Shown in pieces: positions 27,443 through 35,468 of a stretch of 64,000 nucleotides of DNA. A program made the position numbers and the translations under genes. The notes below the pieces were generated by a model, which was not told the DNA's origin, ran no database searches, and saw only the letters and a list, made by a program, of their open reading frames with translations. The first letter of the stretch is position 1, and every line of letters starts with the position of its first letter. Source of the DNA: Prevotellaceae bacterium UBA1716 (GTDB taxonomy: Bacteria > Bacteroidota > Bacteroidia > Bacteroidales > Bacteroidaceae); the NCBI GenBank assembly GCA_002317225.1, contig DCIW01000195.1, forward strand, positions 1-64,000, given 5' to 3'.

Positions 27443-28156
27443 TTAGAGGGTGATGGCAGACTCAAGTGCAAGACGCATCATCGTAGTGAATGAATTCTGG
27501 CGCTCTTCGGATGTGAGTTCAACATGAGAAGAGAAAGAGTCGGAAATGGTAAGAATGCAAGCTGCACGTTTGCCAAGCATGTTGGCATTGTGGAAGAGAG
27601 CAAAACTTTCCATTTCAACACATTCCGTATTAGTGCGGGATGCTATTTCCTGCCAAGTACCCTGGGAAGGATCTCCATAGAACACATCAGAAGAGTGTAC
27701 ACGACATAACTTACAGTCAATACCGAGTTCCTGTGCAGTCGAAAGAATATGAGCATTCACTTCTGGGGATGGGAGAATTGTCTTGTCAGGATATCCACCT
27801 TGAATTAGAGCATAAGACGAATCGCTATATGCTACTTCTGCAAGAACTACATCCATCACATTAAGACGATCGGTATAGCTTCCGGCAGACCCGATACGGA
27901 TAATGTTTTCTACACCATAGAAATTGTAAAGCTCATATGAATATATACCTATAGAAGGCATACCCATACCAGATGCCATAACTGTAACTGGCACACCTTT
28001 GTATGTACCTGTATATCCGTAGACATTGCGAACAGAAGTCACGAGTTGTGGATCTGTGAGAAATGTCTCGGAAATGAATTTCGCACGTAGAGGATCGCCT
28101 GGCATTAGGACGGTCTTGGCAAATGCACCTTGAGGAGCAGATATGTGTGGAGTCAT
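27443..28156 (-). CDS. deoD: Purine nucleoside phosphorylase, DeoD type
   Basis: A 237-residue PNP of the hexameric DeoD family, which cleaves purine (deoxy)nucleosides with phosphate for salvage. TPHISAPQGAFAKTVLMPGD (residues 2-21) with the active-site His4, GDPLRAKFISETFL, GIYSYELYNFYGVENIIRIG and VEMESFALFHNA (ligand Glu residues) all fit. ISDSFSSHVELTSEERQNSF holds the purine-site Ser/Asp region (TISDS). It lies alone between the lipoprotein gene and the polysaccharide locus; the 119-bp gap upstream shows no clear terminator. Confidence 0.93.
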   Translation of the reverse strand: MTPHISAPQGAFAKTVLMPGDPLRAKFISETFLTDPQLVTSVRNVYGYTGTYKGVPVTVMASGMGMPSIGIYSYELYNFYGVENIIRIGSAGSYTDRLNVMDVVLAEVAYSDSSYALIQGGYPDKTILPSPEVNAHILSTAQELGIDCKLCRVHSSDVFYGDPSQGTWQEIASRTNTECVEMESFALFHNANMLGKRAACILTISDSFSSHVELTSEERQNSFTTMMRLALESAITL

Positions 28157-28275
28157 GATGGTTGATTTTTTGAGTGTTGTTGGATAGACTCTACGTTAGA
28201 AACGGAGAGGGAGAGAACAGGGAACGAGATTAGGGGGCAAACACGAACCTAAGGATGGATGCTGTGAAGAGACCT

Positions 28276-28620
28276 TTATTTCTTGAGTCCTTCGAGAATT
28301 CCCTTGATTTCGGATGATATACCGATGATCTGGCCTGCAGCGTTTGTCACGACACCTTTGGCAAAATACTTGACACACTGACCTTTGAGTTCACCGATTT
28401 CCTGGCGTTCTGCAGCAGAATAATCGTACTTGGAAAGGCGGTCCTGAATCTTTTCGAATTCGTTTTTGACCTTCTTCCAGTCAGAGATGGTATATTCCGA
28501 ACCATAGTTTCTGATATCACTTGTTAGGGCGCGAAGATCAGAGATAGCCGATGTTCTTGTGGAGCAAGAGCTGAGAAGGAGAGCAAGGGCAGATATTGAT
28601 ATGATAAATGCTTTTTTCAT
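28276..28620 (-). CDS. Small putative lipoprotein of unknown function
   Basis: A 114-residue protein with a lipoprotein signal peptide: MKKAFIISISALALLLSSC, lipobox LSSC with Cys19. The mature part is helical and charged (DWKKVKNEFEKIQDRLSKYD) and ends in a short helix GIISSEIK-like segment (GQIIGISSEIKGILEGLKK). It resembles small DUF6565-type lipoproteins common in Bacteroidales, but I cannot name a function. It lies 60 bp after the metallopeptidase gene and 119 bp before deoD. Confidence 0.8.
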   Translation of the reverse strand: MKKAFIISISALALLLSSCSTRTSAISDLRALTSDIRNYGSEYTISDWKKVKNEFEKIQDRLSKYDYSAAERQEIGELKGQCVKYFAKGVVTNAAGQIIGISSEIKGILEGLKK

Positions 28621-28680
28621 GATTGCGTATGTTTATGGCCAGAGATAATCTCTGGGGAATATGGACGGGAAATAAGGGGG

Positions 28681-29541
28681 CTAGAGAGAGCTGTAGGAGC
28701 CGGTGAAGGTGTCAGCTACGTTGAGATCACCTGTCGAGAGACCACGCTTAAGCCACTTCATACGCTGCTGGGATGTACCATGGTTGAAGGACTCAGGTAC
28801 AGTGTAGCCCTGTGCTTTCTTCTGGAGATAGTCGTCACCAATCTTAGAAGCGGCATTGATAGCCTCTTCGATATCACCTTCTTCGAGAGAACCAAACTGC
28901 TCGTTATCGTGGTATGCCCAAATACCAGCATAGCAGTCAGCCTGGAGTTCAAGACGAACACTAATCTGGTTTGCTTCCTTTTCAGAAACCTGAGACATCT
29001 GCTGATGTGCCCTACCAAGAGTGCCAAGGAGATACTGGACATGATGACCTACTTCGTGAGCGATGACATATGCATAGGCAAAGTCGCCATCAGCACCAAG
29101 CTGGGCCTTCATATTTGTAAAGAAAGAAAGGTCGATATATACACTTTGGTCAGCAGAGCAATAGAAAGGACCGGAACTTGACGAAGCACCGCCGCAACCA
29201 GACTGAACCGAGCCACTGAAGAGGACGAGCTTTGGAGGTTCATAAGTCTTGCCTAACTTTCTGAACTCTTCAGTCCATACATCTTCTGTTCCTGCAAGAA
29301 CCTGACTTGCGAAATGAGCAAGTTCCTTTTCTTCTTCGGTTGGAACATATTCACCAGCTTCGGTTGTTGTGGACTGGTTAAGACCTGTGCTTACCATAGC
29401 TTCAAATGGGTTTCCACCAGAAATCCATGCAATTAAACCAGCAATAAGGATGGCACCAATACCACCACCAAGTTTGAGTCCGCCACCTGAACCTCGGCGG
29501 TCTTCTACGTTAGAGCTTTCGCGTCTTCCTGTAAGTTTCAT
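28681..29541 (-). CDS. Neutral zinc metallopeptidase, YpfJ/KPN_02809 family
   Basis: A 286-residue membrane-anchored protein. After a basic Gly-rich N-terminus (RRESSNVEDRRGSGGGLKLG) comes one membrane segment (IGAILIAGLIAWISGGNPF). The peptidase domain has the zinc motif HEVGHHVQ (HExxH), followed by RLELQADCYAGIWAY, in which the Glu is the likely third ligand. VLFSGSVQSGCGGASSSSGP and FYCSADQSVYIDLSFF are family blocks. The length matches the family. The substrate is unknown. Its promoter is predicted at 29578-29612. Confidence 0.9.
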   Translation of the reverse strand: MKLTGRRESSNVEDRRGSGGGLKLGGGIGAILIAGLIAWISGGNPFEAMVSTGLNQSTTTEAGEYVPTEEEKELAHFASQVLAGTEDVWTEEFRKLGKTYEPPKLVLFSGSVQSGCGGASSSSGPFYCSADQSVYIDLSFFTNMKAQLGADGDFAYAYVIAHEVGHHVQYLLGTLGRAHQQMSQVSEKEANQISVRLELQADCYAGIWAYHDNEQFGSLEEGDIEEAINAASKIGDDYLQKKAQGYTVPESFNHGTSQQRMKWLKRGLSTGDLNVADTFTGSYSSL

Positions 29542-29577
29542 ATTTGTTGAGATTTGTTATTATTAGATTAATTGGTG

Positions 29578-29612
29578 CAAAGATAGTATTTTTAGAGTAA
29601 AAGGAAAACAAA
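29578..29612 (-). promoter_or_regulatory. Predicted promoter of the metallopeptidase gene
   Basis: On the minus strand TATCTTTG (29578-29585) is a full -7 box, with TTTG at 29609-29612, 23 bp upstream, slightly longer than the usual 19-21. The start codon is 36 bp downstream. Confidence 0.55.
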
Positions 29613-29702
29613 AAAGGGAAAAAATCGATAAAAAAGAAAAGGAAAAGAAGAAAACGGGGGTAAAGAAGGGGGAAAAGATGCAGAAGACGACGAGTAAAAA
29701 AA

Positions 29703-29750
29703 AGAAAAAACATCCGGACTGTCGTGATGGACAGAGCGGATGTTTTTATT
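29703..29750 (-). terminator. Rho-independent terminator of rplS
   Basis: A nested hairpin: outer arms AAAAACATCCG/CGGATGTTTTT and inner arms CTGTC/GACAG, flanked by A-runs on one side and T-runs on the other. It lies 22 bp past the rplS stop. Confidence 0.8.
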
Positions 29751-29771
29751 GTGAGGTAGGAAGAGAGGGAA

Positions 29772-30143
29772 TTAAGCCTCCTTCTTGCCTGAAAGCTTTT
29801 CCTTGATACGAGCCTTCTTACCTGTGAGCTTGCGGAGGTAATAGAGCTTAGCGCGACGAACCTTACCTACCTTGTTCACTTCGATAGATTCGATGTTTGG
29901 AGACTCGATTGGGAAGATACGCTCAACACCAACTGTACCAGACATCTTACGAACAGTGAAACGCTTCTTTGTGCCCTCACCAGAAATCTTGATGCAAACA
30001 CCACGGTAAAGCTGAATACGCTCCTTAGAGCCTTCAATAATCTTGTAAGCAACTGTGATAGTATCACCTGCCTTGAATGCTGGGTGCTGCTTGCCTGTAG
30101 CAAAAGCTTCCTCAGCGACTTTCATTAAGTCAATCTTTGCCAT
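29772..30143 (-). CDS. rplS: 50S ribosomal protein L19
   Basis: A 123-residue L19. The start at 30143 gives [20 protein letters not shown], the canonical N-terminus; the frame is open further upstream but that part covers the promoter and looks non-coding. [40 protein letters not shown] and [20 protein letters not shown] are the conserved L19 blocks. The C-terminus has a short basic tail ([10 protein letters not shown]). It is a monocistronic gene with its own promoter and terminator. Confidence 0.97.
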   Translation of the reverse strand: MAKIDLMKVAEEAFATGKQHPAFKAGDTITVAYKIIEGSKERIQLYRGVCIKISGEGTKKRFTVRKMSGTVGVERIFPIESPNIESIEVNKVGKVRRAKLYYLRKLTGKKARIKEKLSGKKEA

Positions 30144-30225
30144 AAATATAAAAATATTGTTTATGTAGTTAAAAACGAAGCTTACCAGACAACTGTTTTC
30201 TGACAGCGGCTTCGTTAAGCGGGTG

Positions 30226-30233
30226 CAAAGGTA
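30226..30233 (-). promoter_or_regulatory. Predicted -7 box of rplS
   Basis: TACCTTTG on the minus strand, within a TACCTTTGCACC context also found before tRNA-Glu, lies 83 bp before the rplS start. The -33 element is not clear. Confidence 0.5.
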
Positions 30234-30392
30234 AGGAAAATTTGGCATTTAACACTTACCTTTTACTATTTTTTTGCAGCAAAGAGAGTAATTTATTGAT
30301 TTAAAGGGCCAAAAACATTACAAATCGTTGTGATGATGTAACATTTTTAGCAAATTTACTCCTTATTATATATATAAGAGAGAAAAAATGCT

Positions 30393-30400
30393 TATCTTTG
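30393..30400 (+). promoter_or_regulatory. Predicted -7 box of uxuBA
   Basis: TATCTTTG matches TAnnTTTG and lies 46 bp before the uxuB ATG. The upstream region is a TA repeat (tatatata near 30367) without TTTG, so activation by a regulator is possible. The 302-bp gap from rplS to uxuB holds this and the divergent rplS promoter and nothing else recognised. Confidence 0.5.
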
Positions 30401-30445
30401 CAGTTGAAAAAACTTAACTATTTAACTAATTTAATATACATCAAC

Positions 30446-32032
30446 ATGAAACTTTCAGAAATTTCTTCAGGAACATTCAATGCGGCAGAATGGGAGGCTA
30501 AAGGATACGAGCTTCCAAAGTTTGATATTGCGGCTGTCCAGAAGAAGACTCACGACGAACCAACTTGGGTTCACTTCGGAGGAGGTAATATCTTCCGTGC
30601 TTTTCCTGCAGCCATTCTTAATGACGCCCTCAATACAGGAAAATACGATAGAGGCGTAATCGTTGCCGAGACTTTCGACTACGAGGTTGTAGATAAGGCT
30701 TATACGCCTTACAATAACTTGTCACTCCTTGTCAGCCTTCAGTCGACTGGCACAATAGAGAAAAAGGTGATTGCTTCGGTGACCGAGGCTCTCAAGGCAG
30801 ATTATCAGTTTGAAGACTGGAAGCGCCTTGTTGAAATCTTCCAGAACCCAACTCTCCAGATGATTTCGTTTACAATCACTGAGAAGGGATACACATACAA
30901 TGATGCAGACCTCGCTCGCGGTCTTACTCCTGTATTTGCAATGGGTAAGGTTACCGCACTTCTCCTTGAGCGTTATAAGGCAGGTAAGTTGCCACTTACT
31001 GTCCAGAGTATGGACAACTGTTCGCACAATGGCGATAAAGTCAAGGCAGGTGTATTTGCATATGCAGAAAAGTGGGTTGCAGACGGACTTGTAGAAGAAG
31101 GTTTCCTTGCATATCTCAAGGACGAAAGCAAGATTACTTTCCCTTGGTCAATGATTGACAAGATCACTCCTCGCCCACACCAGAAGGTAAAGGAAATGCT
31201 TGCAGCAGACGGTTTTGAGGATAATGACTATATCGAAACAGAGAAGCACACTTTCACAGCCCCATTCGTGAATGCAGAGGAGGTTCAGTATCTTGTAATT
31301 GAAGACAACTATACTAACGGTCGTCCACCTATGGAACTTGGTGGCACACTCTACACAACTCGCGAAACAGTTGACCAGGTTGAGACCATGAAGGTGACAA
31401 CTTGTCTTAACCCACTCCATACAGCCATGTCGATCTACGGCGTGATGCTTGGCTACACTCTTATCTCTGCAGAGATGGCAGACGAAGACCTTCGTCCATT
31501 CATCCAGAAGATTGGTTATATGGAAGCAATGCCTGTAGTAACAGATCCAGGTGTACTCAATCCTTACGAGTTCATTGGTGACGTCATAAATAAACGTCTC
31601 CCTAATCCATTTATGCCAGATGCTCCACAGCGCATTTCAACTGACACATCACAGAAACTCCCTATCCGTTTCGGTGAGACTATCAAGAAGTATGTGGCTC
31701 GCGGTCTTGACATGAAGAATCTTGTTCTCATTCCACTCACATTGGCAGGCTATGCTCGTTTCTTGAAGGCACTTGATGACAATTTGGAACCATTCTCACC
31801 ATCATCCGACCCTAAACTCGAAGAACTTATGGCAATCGTTGCCCCTCTTGAGATTGGTAAGCCAGAACAAGATTGGAGTCCGCTTAAGGAACTATACTCT
31901 CGTGCCGACATCTTTGGAACAAACCTGTACGAGGCTGGGCTTGGCGAGAAGATAGAAGGAATGGTGAAGGAATTGTTCGCTGGAAAGGGTGCAGTTCGCG
32001 AAACATTGCATAAATACACATTAAATAGATAA
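30446..32032 (+). CDS. uxuB: Fructuronate reductase / mannitol dehydrogenase family protein
   Basis: A 528-residue polyol dehydrogenase. The start at 30446 (MKLSEISSGTFNAAEWEAKG) is chosen because the upstream open frame runs through the promoter. WVHFGGGNIFRAFPAAILND is the Rossmann glycine motif of the mannitol dehydrogenase family; VQSMDNCSHNGDKVK and the C-terminal substrate-binding domain follow (KTHDEP near the N-terminus is usual in UxuB). It converts D-fructuronate to D-mannonate with NADH. The partner uxuA starts 2 bp after its stop, which supports UxuB over other polyol dehydrogenases. The pair funnels glucuronate, and thus host or plant glycans, into KDG. Confidence 0.9.
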   Translation: MKLSEISSGTFNAAEWEAKGYELPKFDIAAVQKKTHDEPTWVHFGGGNIFRAFPAAILNDALNTGKYDRGVIVAETFDYEVVDKAYTPYNNLSLLVSLQSTGTIEKKVIASVTEALKADYQFEDWKRLVEIFQNPTLQMISFTITEKGYTYNDADLARGLTPVFAMGKVTALLLERYKAGKLPLTVQSMDNCSHNGDKVKAGVFAYAEKWVADGLVEEGFLAYLKDESKITFPWSMIDKITPRPHQKVKEMLAADGFEDNDYIETEKHTFTAPFVNAEEVQYLVIEDNYTNGRPPMELGGTLYTTRETVDQVETMKVTTCLNPLHTAMSIYGVMLGYTLISAEMADEDLRPFIQKIGYMEAMPVVTDPGVLNPYEFIGDVINKRLPNPFMPDAPQRISTDTSQKLPIRFGETIKKYVARGLDMKNLVLIPLTLAGYARFLKALDDNLEPFSPSSDPKLEELMAIVAPLEIGKPEQDWSPLKELYSRADIFGTNLYEAGLGEKIEGMVKELFAGKGAVRETLHKYTLNR

Positions 32033-32034
32033 AA

Positions 32035-33306
32035 ATGGAAAGAACTTGGCGTTGGTTTGGCAAGAAAGACAAGATTACTCTTGCACAACTTAAGCAGATT
32101 GGTGTGGAGGGTATTGTTACCGCTTTGCACGATGTACCTCTGGGTGAGGTATGGACACGTGAGAAGATTCACGAGTTGAAGGAATATATCGAAAGCTACG
32201 GAATGAAGTGGAGTGTTGTGGAATCACTTCCTGTAGTTGAGACACTCAAATATGCAGGTCCAGATCGCGATCATCAAATTGAAGTGTATAAGCAGAGTTT
32301 GAGAAATCTTGGCGAGGAAGGTATCAAGTGTATCTGTTATAACTTCATGCCTGTACTTGACTGGGCTCGTACTGACCTCTCACATGACAATCCAAATGGA
32401 GCAAACAACCTCTATATGGATTGGGGACAGTTTGCATATTTCGACATTTATATCCTTAAGCGTGAAGGAGCGCGTGAGGATTGGGCAGAATTCTCAAAGG
32501 TTCACAAGTGGGGTCGCGACCTCGTTGCAGAAGCAGACAAAATTAAGGAAACAGCAACTCCTGAGTTCGATCACGATATGGTTGAAAATATCATCATCAA
32601 GACTCAAGGCTTTGTTTCCGGTAATTTCAGCGAAGGCGACTCTGCACCTATTCAGAAGTTCCACGACTTGCTCCAGCTTTATGCAGGTATCGACAAGGCA
32701 CAACTTCAGGAGAATATGAAGTACTGGCTCGAGGCAATCATGCCTATCTGCGACGAATACGATATCAATATGTGCGTTCACCCTGACGACCCACCTTATC
32801 CAGTATTTGGTCTTCCACGTATCATCGGTAGCCTTGAGGACATCCAATGGATGCTCGATGCAGTTCCAAACAAGCATAACGGATTGACATTCTGTGCAGG
32901 TTCATTCTCTGCAGGTGAGCATAACGACTGTGTTGCTATGGCAAAGCAGTTTGCAGATCGCACACACTTCGTCCACCTTCGTTCATGCCACATTTTCCCA
33001 AACGGAAACTTTACTGAAGCATCACATCTTGGTGGTCGCGGTAACCTTATCGAACTCTGTCGCATTTTCGAACAAGCAGAAAAGGATGGCAAATGCAATA
33101 GCGGCCGTCGTTTGCCAATGCGTGTAGACCATGGCATGACATTCACAGACGAACCTGGTGGCGTATTCGACGAATCAAACCATGGACACAATTCTGGCTA
33201 CACTTTGCTTGGACGTATGTTTGCAATGGGTCAGATTCAAGGTGTATTAGCAACTGTTGACAAAGAATTAGGCATAGAGTACAAGCAGCCAGGATTCTAC
33301 GATTAA
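32035..33306 (+). CDS. uxuA: Mannonate dehydratase
   Basis: A 423-residue UxuA, a metal-dependent TIM-barrel enzyme that dehydrates D-mannonate to 2-keto-3-deoxygluconate. It begins MERTWRWFGKKDKITLAQLK and has GVEGIVTALHDVPLGEVW. MNMCVHPDDPPYPVFGLPRI is a key active-site stretch, and FVHLRSCHIFPNGNFTEASH and RVDHGMTF carry the metal-binding His/Cys/Asp residues. It follows uxuB by 2 bp in one operon and is ended by a strong terminator. Length is slightly above E. coli UxuA. Confidence 0.96.
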   Translation: MERTWRWFGKKDKITLAQLKQIGVEGIVTALHDVPLGEVWTREKIHELKEYIESYGMKWSVVESLPVVETLKYAGPDRDHQIEVYKQSLRNLGEEGIKCICYNFMPVLDWARTDLSHDNPNGANNLYMDWGQFAYFDIYILKREGAREDWAEFSKVHKWGRDLVAEADKIKETATPEFDHDMVENIIIKTQGFVSGNFSEGDSAPIQKFHDLLQLYAGIDKAQLQENMKYWLEAIMPICDEYDINMCVHPDDPPYPVFGLPRIIGSLEDIQWMLDAVPNKHNGLTFCAGSFSAGEHNDCVAMAKQFADRTHFVHLRSCHIFPNGNFTEASHLGGRGNLIELCRIFEQAEKDGKCNSGRRLPMRVDHGMTFTDEPGGVFDESNHGHNSGYTLLGRMFAMGQIQGVLATVDKELGIEYKQPGFYD

Positions 33307-33333
33307 CACATAACTCATCGAAATAAAAAAACA

Positions 33334-33367
33334 GAAAAAGCACCATCGAAAATGATGGTGCTTTTTC
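33334..33367. terminator. Bidirectional terminator between uxuA and the coiled-coil protein
   Basis: Perfect 14-bp arms (GAAAAAGCACCATC / GATGGTGCTTTTTC) with a 6-nt loop, A-rich on one side and T-rich on the other. The genes on both sides converge on it. Confidence 0.92.
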
Positions 33368-33400
33368 TATCTTATATAGAGAGAAAAAGAGTTGTAGAAA

Positions 33401-33829
33401 TTACTTCATTCCTTCCTTTACCTCACCCTGAAGCTTGCTTGCTTCCTTAGCAGCCTTATCAGCAGCGTTCTTAGTGTCAGCAGCTTTCTGAGCAGCTTTT
33501 TCGGCAGCCTTTTGTGCCTTTTCTGCCTTAGCAGCAGCCTTAATAGAAGCATCTACAGTCTTCTTCTTAGACTGAAGGTCCTTGAGTTCTGCCTTTTCAT
33601 TTCTCAACTTGTCCTTGAGAGCAGACAAAGACACTGCTGGAGTACGACCAGCCTTCTCATCAAGCTTTGTCTGTTTCATTTCAATCTGAGTCTGCTTAAT
33701 CTCAAGCTTAATGTTTTCGATCTTACTCTTATACATATCGCTCATTTCCTTCTCAGACTGAGCAAAAGAAACTGTAGCTGCACAGAACATTATTGCAGCA
33801 GCAAAAAATGACTTCATATTCATAATCAT
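33401..33829 (-). CDS. Secreted Lys/Ala-rich coiled-coil protein of unknown function
   Basis: A 142-residue protein. The N-terminus MKSFFAAAIMFCAATVSFAQ (with the start at 33817; ATGs at 33829 and 33823 are also in frame) is a signal peptide cleaved after Ala-x-Ala-like FAQ. The mature part is almost all helix: KIENIKLEIKQTQIEMKQTK and ALKDKLRNEKAELKDLQSKK, then an Ala/Lys heptad run (AAAKAEKAQKAAEKAAQKAA). I predict a periplasmic coiled coil. Such low-complexity sequence makes homology hard to judge, and no function is proposed. Confidence 0.75.
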   Translation of the reverse strand: MIMNMKSFFAAAIMFCAATVSFAQSEKEMSDMYKSKIENIKLEIKQTQIEMKQTKLDEKAGRTPAVSLSALKDKLRNEKAELKDLQSKKKTVDASIKAAAKAEKAQKAAEKAAQKAADTKNAADKAAKEASKLQGEVKEGMK

Positions 33830-33930
33830 CCTTATTTTTTTTGATTAATAATTCACGAATTGTGGTAAAACATTGCAAATATAAGTATTTTAGTTGTTAC
33901 GACGAACAAAAAATGGGGGAAAAATGCATT

Positions 33931-34680
33931 TTATGAGAAAATTTCATGTAAAACGTCTATAGACTTGAGTCTTGGAAATGACGGAACATGCAACCTGTAA
34001 TATAATTCCAACACTTCAAGAAAACGTGTACGCTGCTGGCGTGACAACTTCAAAAGATACATTGTAGAAAAGTCAAAACGGAAAAGTAATGGTAAGGCGG
34101 CCGACTCATCAATCGACAAAAAATGCCGATGTGATGGGATAGAATAAGTATAGGTGGAAGAGGCCAAATCAAATAGTGGCTGTGATTGTCCATCAGTAAC
34201 AGACTGTATTTCTATATTTGGCAATATTCCAATATAGCGTGTCAGTTTAAGAAGAAATATAAGATGGAAATTTGCAATCGATGACGAGTCCTTTACGCCA
34301 TCAAGATACATTAAAGAAGTTTCTAAATAACGATACAAGGGAATATTCTGCTGTTCGTCGCGGAGAGAAGCAGACAGGAACTCTGCCAGAAACAAGGAAA
34401 TGGTCGATTTCATGGGATTGTATGGTATGTCAGAAAAAATGAAAATAAGGCGCACATCCTTAGTTTTAGGAACAAAGGTAGTATTAGGACGAATATCTGC
34501 ATAAAATTCGACCATAGAAAGAGGCGACCAAAAAGCCATCTGACTACGTCCATGTACAGAATGCGATATAGTAGTCGCAAATGATTGTCTACCATGCGAC
34601 AGAGTGAAAAGGTCGACAATCAACTTATTGTCAGAGAATTTTACCGTTCTAAGTACTATACCATTAATTTTTTCTAACAT
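33931..34680 (-). CDS. recO: DNA repair protein RecO
   Basis: A 249-residue RecO, from the start at 34680 (MLEKINGIVLRTVKFSDNKL); the frame is open for another 21 codons but those overlap the promoter. The N-terminal OB fold contains LIVDLFTLSHGRQSFATTIS. The C-terminal helical domain ends RTRFLEVLELYYRLHVPSFP, typical of Bacteroidetes RecO. The zinc-finger cysteines of other RecO proteins are missing, as in many Bacteroidetes. RecO loads RecA onto SSB-coated DNA. It is monocistronic and divergent from tRNA-Glu. Confidence 0.87.
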   Translation of the reverse strand: MLEKINGIVLRTVKFSDNKLIVDLFTLSHGRQSFATTISHSVHGRSQMAFWSPLSMVEFYADIRPNTTFVPKTKDVRLIFIFSDIPYNPMKSTISLFLAEFLSASLRDEQQNIPLYRYLETSLMYLDGVKDSSSIANFHLIFLLKLTRYIGILPNIEIQSVTDGQSQPLFDLASSTYTYSIPSHRHFLSIDESAALPLLFRFDFSTMYLLKLSRQQRTRFLEVLELYYRLHVPSFPRLKSIDVLHEIFS

Positions 34681-34688
34681 ATCGACTG

Positions 34689-34718
34689 CAAAAGTACAAA
34701 AAAACGAGACAAACACAA
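34689..34718 (-). promoter_or_regulatory. Predicted promoter of recO
   Basis: Minus-strand TACTTTTG (34689-34696) with TTTG at 34715-34718, 18 bp upstream. The recO ATG is only 9 bp from the -7 box, so the mRNA may be nearly leaderless. Confidence 0.5.
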
Positions 34719-34735
34719 AAAAAAATGCAAAAAGT

Positions 34736-34766
34736 TTTGCCAATACAGAAAATCTCCTTACCTTTG
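34736..34766 (+). promoter_or_regulatory. Predicted promoter of tRNA-Glu
   Basis: TTTG (34736-34739), 19 bp, TACCTTTG (34759-34766): a full match to the Bacteroidetes sigma consensus, 56 bp upstream of the tRNA. Confidence 0.75.
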
Positions 34767-34821
34767 CACTCGCAATTAAGACAAATAGTCGAAATTGCCT
34801 AGCAAATTATGCTATAAGGCT

Positions 34822-34893
34822 GGTCCCTTCGTCTATCGGTTAGGACGAGAGATTTTCATTCTCTAAAGAGGAGTTCGACTCTCCTAGGGACTA
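34822..34893 (+). tRNA. tRNA-Glu (anticodon TTC)
   Basis: A 72-nt cloverleaf without encoded CCA. Acceptor arms GGTCCCT/AGGGACT (with a G-U end pair). The anticodon arm AGAGA/TCTCT encloses loop TTTTCAT, giving anticodon TTC. The T arm AGGAG/CTCCT encloses TTCGACT. The discriminator is A. All arms were checked by hand. Confidence 0.95.
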
Positions 34894-34906
34894 CAAAAAA
34901 GTTAAG

Positions 34907-34950
34907 AGTTAAAAGTTTGAGCAATCTTTCTGAAACTTTCAACTTTTTCT
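34907..34950 (+). terminator. Probable terminator after tRNA-Glu
   Basis: A 12-bp stem with one mismatch (AGTTAAAAGTTT / AAACTTTCAACT) and a 14-nt loop, followed by TTTTTCTTTTTC. The weak A/T stem makes it less certain; some read-through into rpsT is possible, since I see no separate promoter in 34951-35043. Confidence 0.6.
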
Positions 34951-35043
34951 TTTTCTATGGAGATGGGTGCGAGGTCTAAACGCCATACCACATCGGACTC
35001 CACAAACAATTATAATTAACAATTAATAATTAAAAGAAAAAAA

Positions 35044-35295
35044 ATGGCAAATCACAAGTCAACAATCAAGCGCATTCGTCAGAACGAGCGCCGCAGACTC
35101 CACAACCGCTATTACGCTAAGACAATGCGTAACGCACTCCGTGACATCCGTAACACTAAGGACAAGGCAGAAGCTGAAGCACAGTTCCCTAAGCTCCAGA
35201 AGATGCTCGACAAACTTGCAAAGCAGAACATCATCCATTGGAAGAAGGCTGCAAACCTCAAGTCAGGTGTTGCTAAGCTCATTGCAAAGCTCTAA
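35044..35295 (+). CDS. rpsT: 30S ribosomal protein S20
   Basis: An 83-residue S20. [20 protein letters not shown] is the canonical N-terminus, and [20 protein letters not shown] with the basic C-terminal helix completes the three-helix rRNA-binding protein. The start is preceded by an A-rich run (taaaagaaaaaaa). It lies between tRNA-Glu and gyrB on the plus strand and ends in a strong terminator. Confidence 0.97.
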   Translation: MANHKSTIKRIRQNERRRLHNRYYAKTMRNALRDIRNTKDKAEAEAQFPKLQKMLDKLAKQNIIHWKKAANLKSGVAKLIAKL

Positions 35296-35324
35296 TACAG
35301 GGGTGCGCAAAGCATGATAAAAAC

Positions 35325-35357
35325 GGCTGGATTTCGAAAGAAATCCGGTCTTTTTAT
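35325..35357 (+). terminator. Rho-independent terminator of rpsT
   Basis: A 9-bp stem CTGGATTTC/GAAATCCGG with a GAAA loop, followed by TCTTTTT. It lies 30 bp after the rpsT stop. Confidence 0.85.
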
Positions 35358-35405
35358 TTTTAAATAAAAAAAAGCATGTCGAAAGAGAAAAAAGATGTTG
35401 GATAA

Positions 35406-35437
35406 TTTCGCCATATCAAAAAAAATCACTAAATTTG
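35406..35437 (+). promoter_or_regulatory. Predicted promoter of gyrB
   Basis: TAAATTTG (35430-35437) with TTTC (35406-35409) 20 bp upstream. The gyrB ATG used here is 32 bp downstream. Confidence 0.55.
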
Positions 35438-35468
35438 TACCGAAATAAGAGCATTGCCAATTAGGTCA

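Noticed and set aside
29510..29713. A Phe/Leu-rich 67-codon minus-strand frame upstream of the metallopeptidase
   Set aside because: It is the translation of a purine tract, overlaps the metallopeptidase start and its promoter, and has low complexity.
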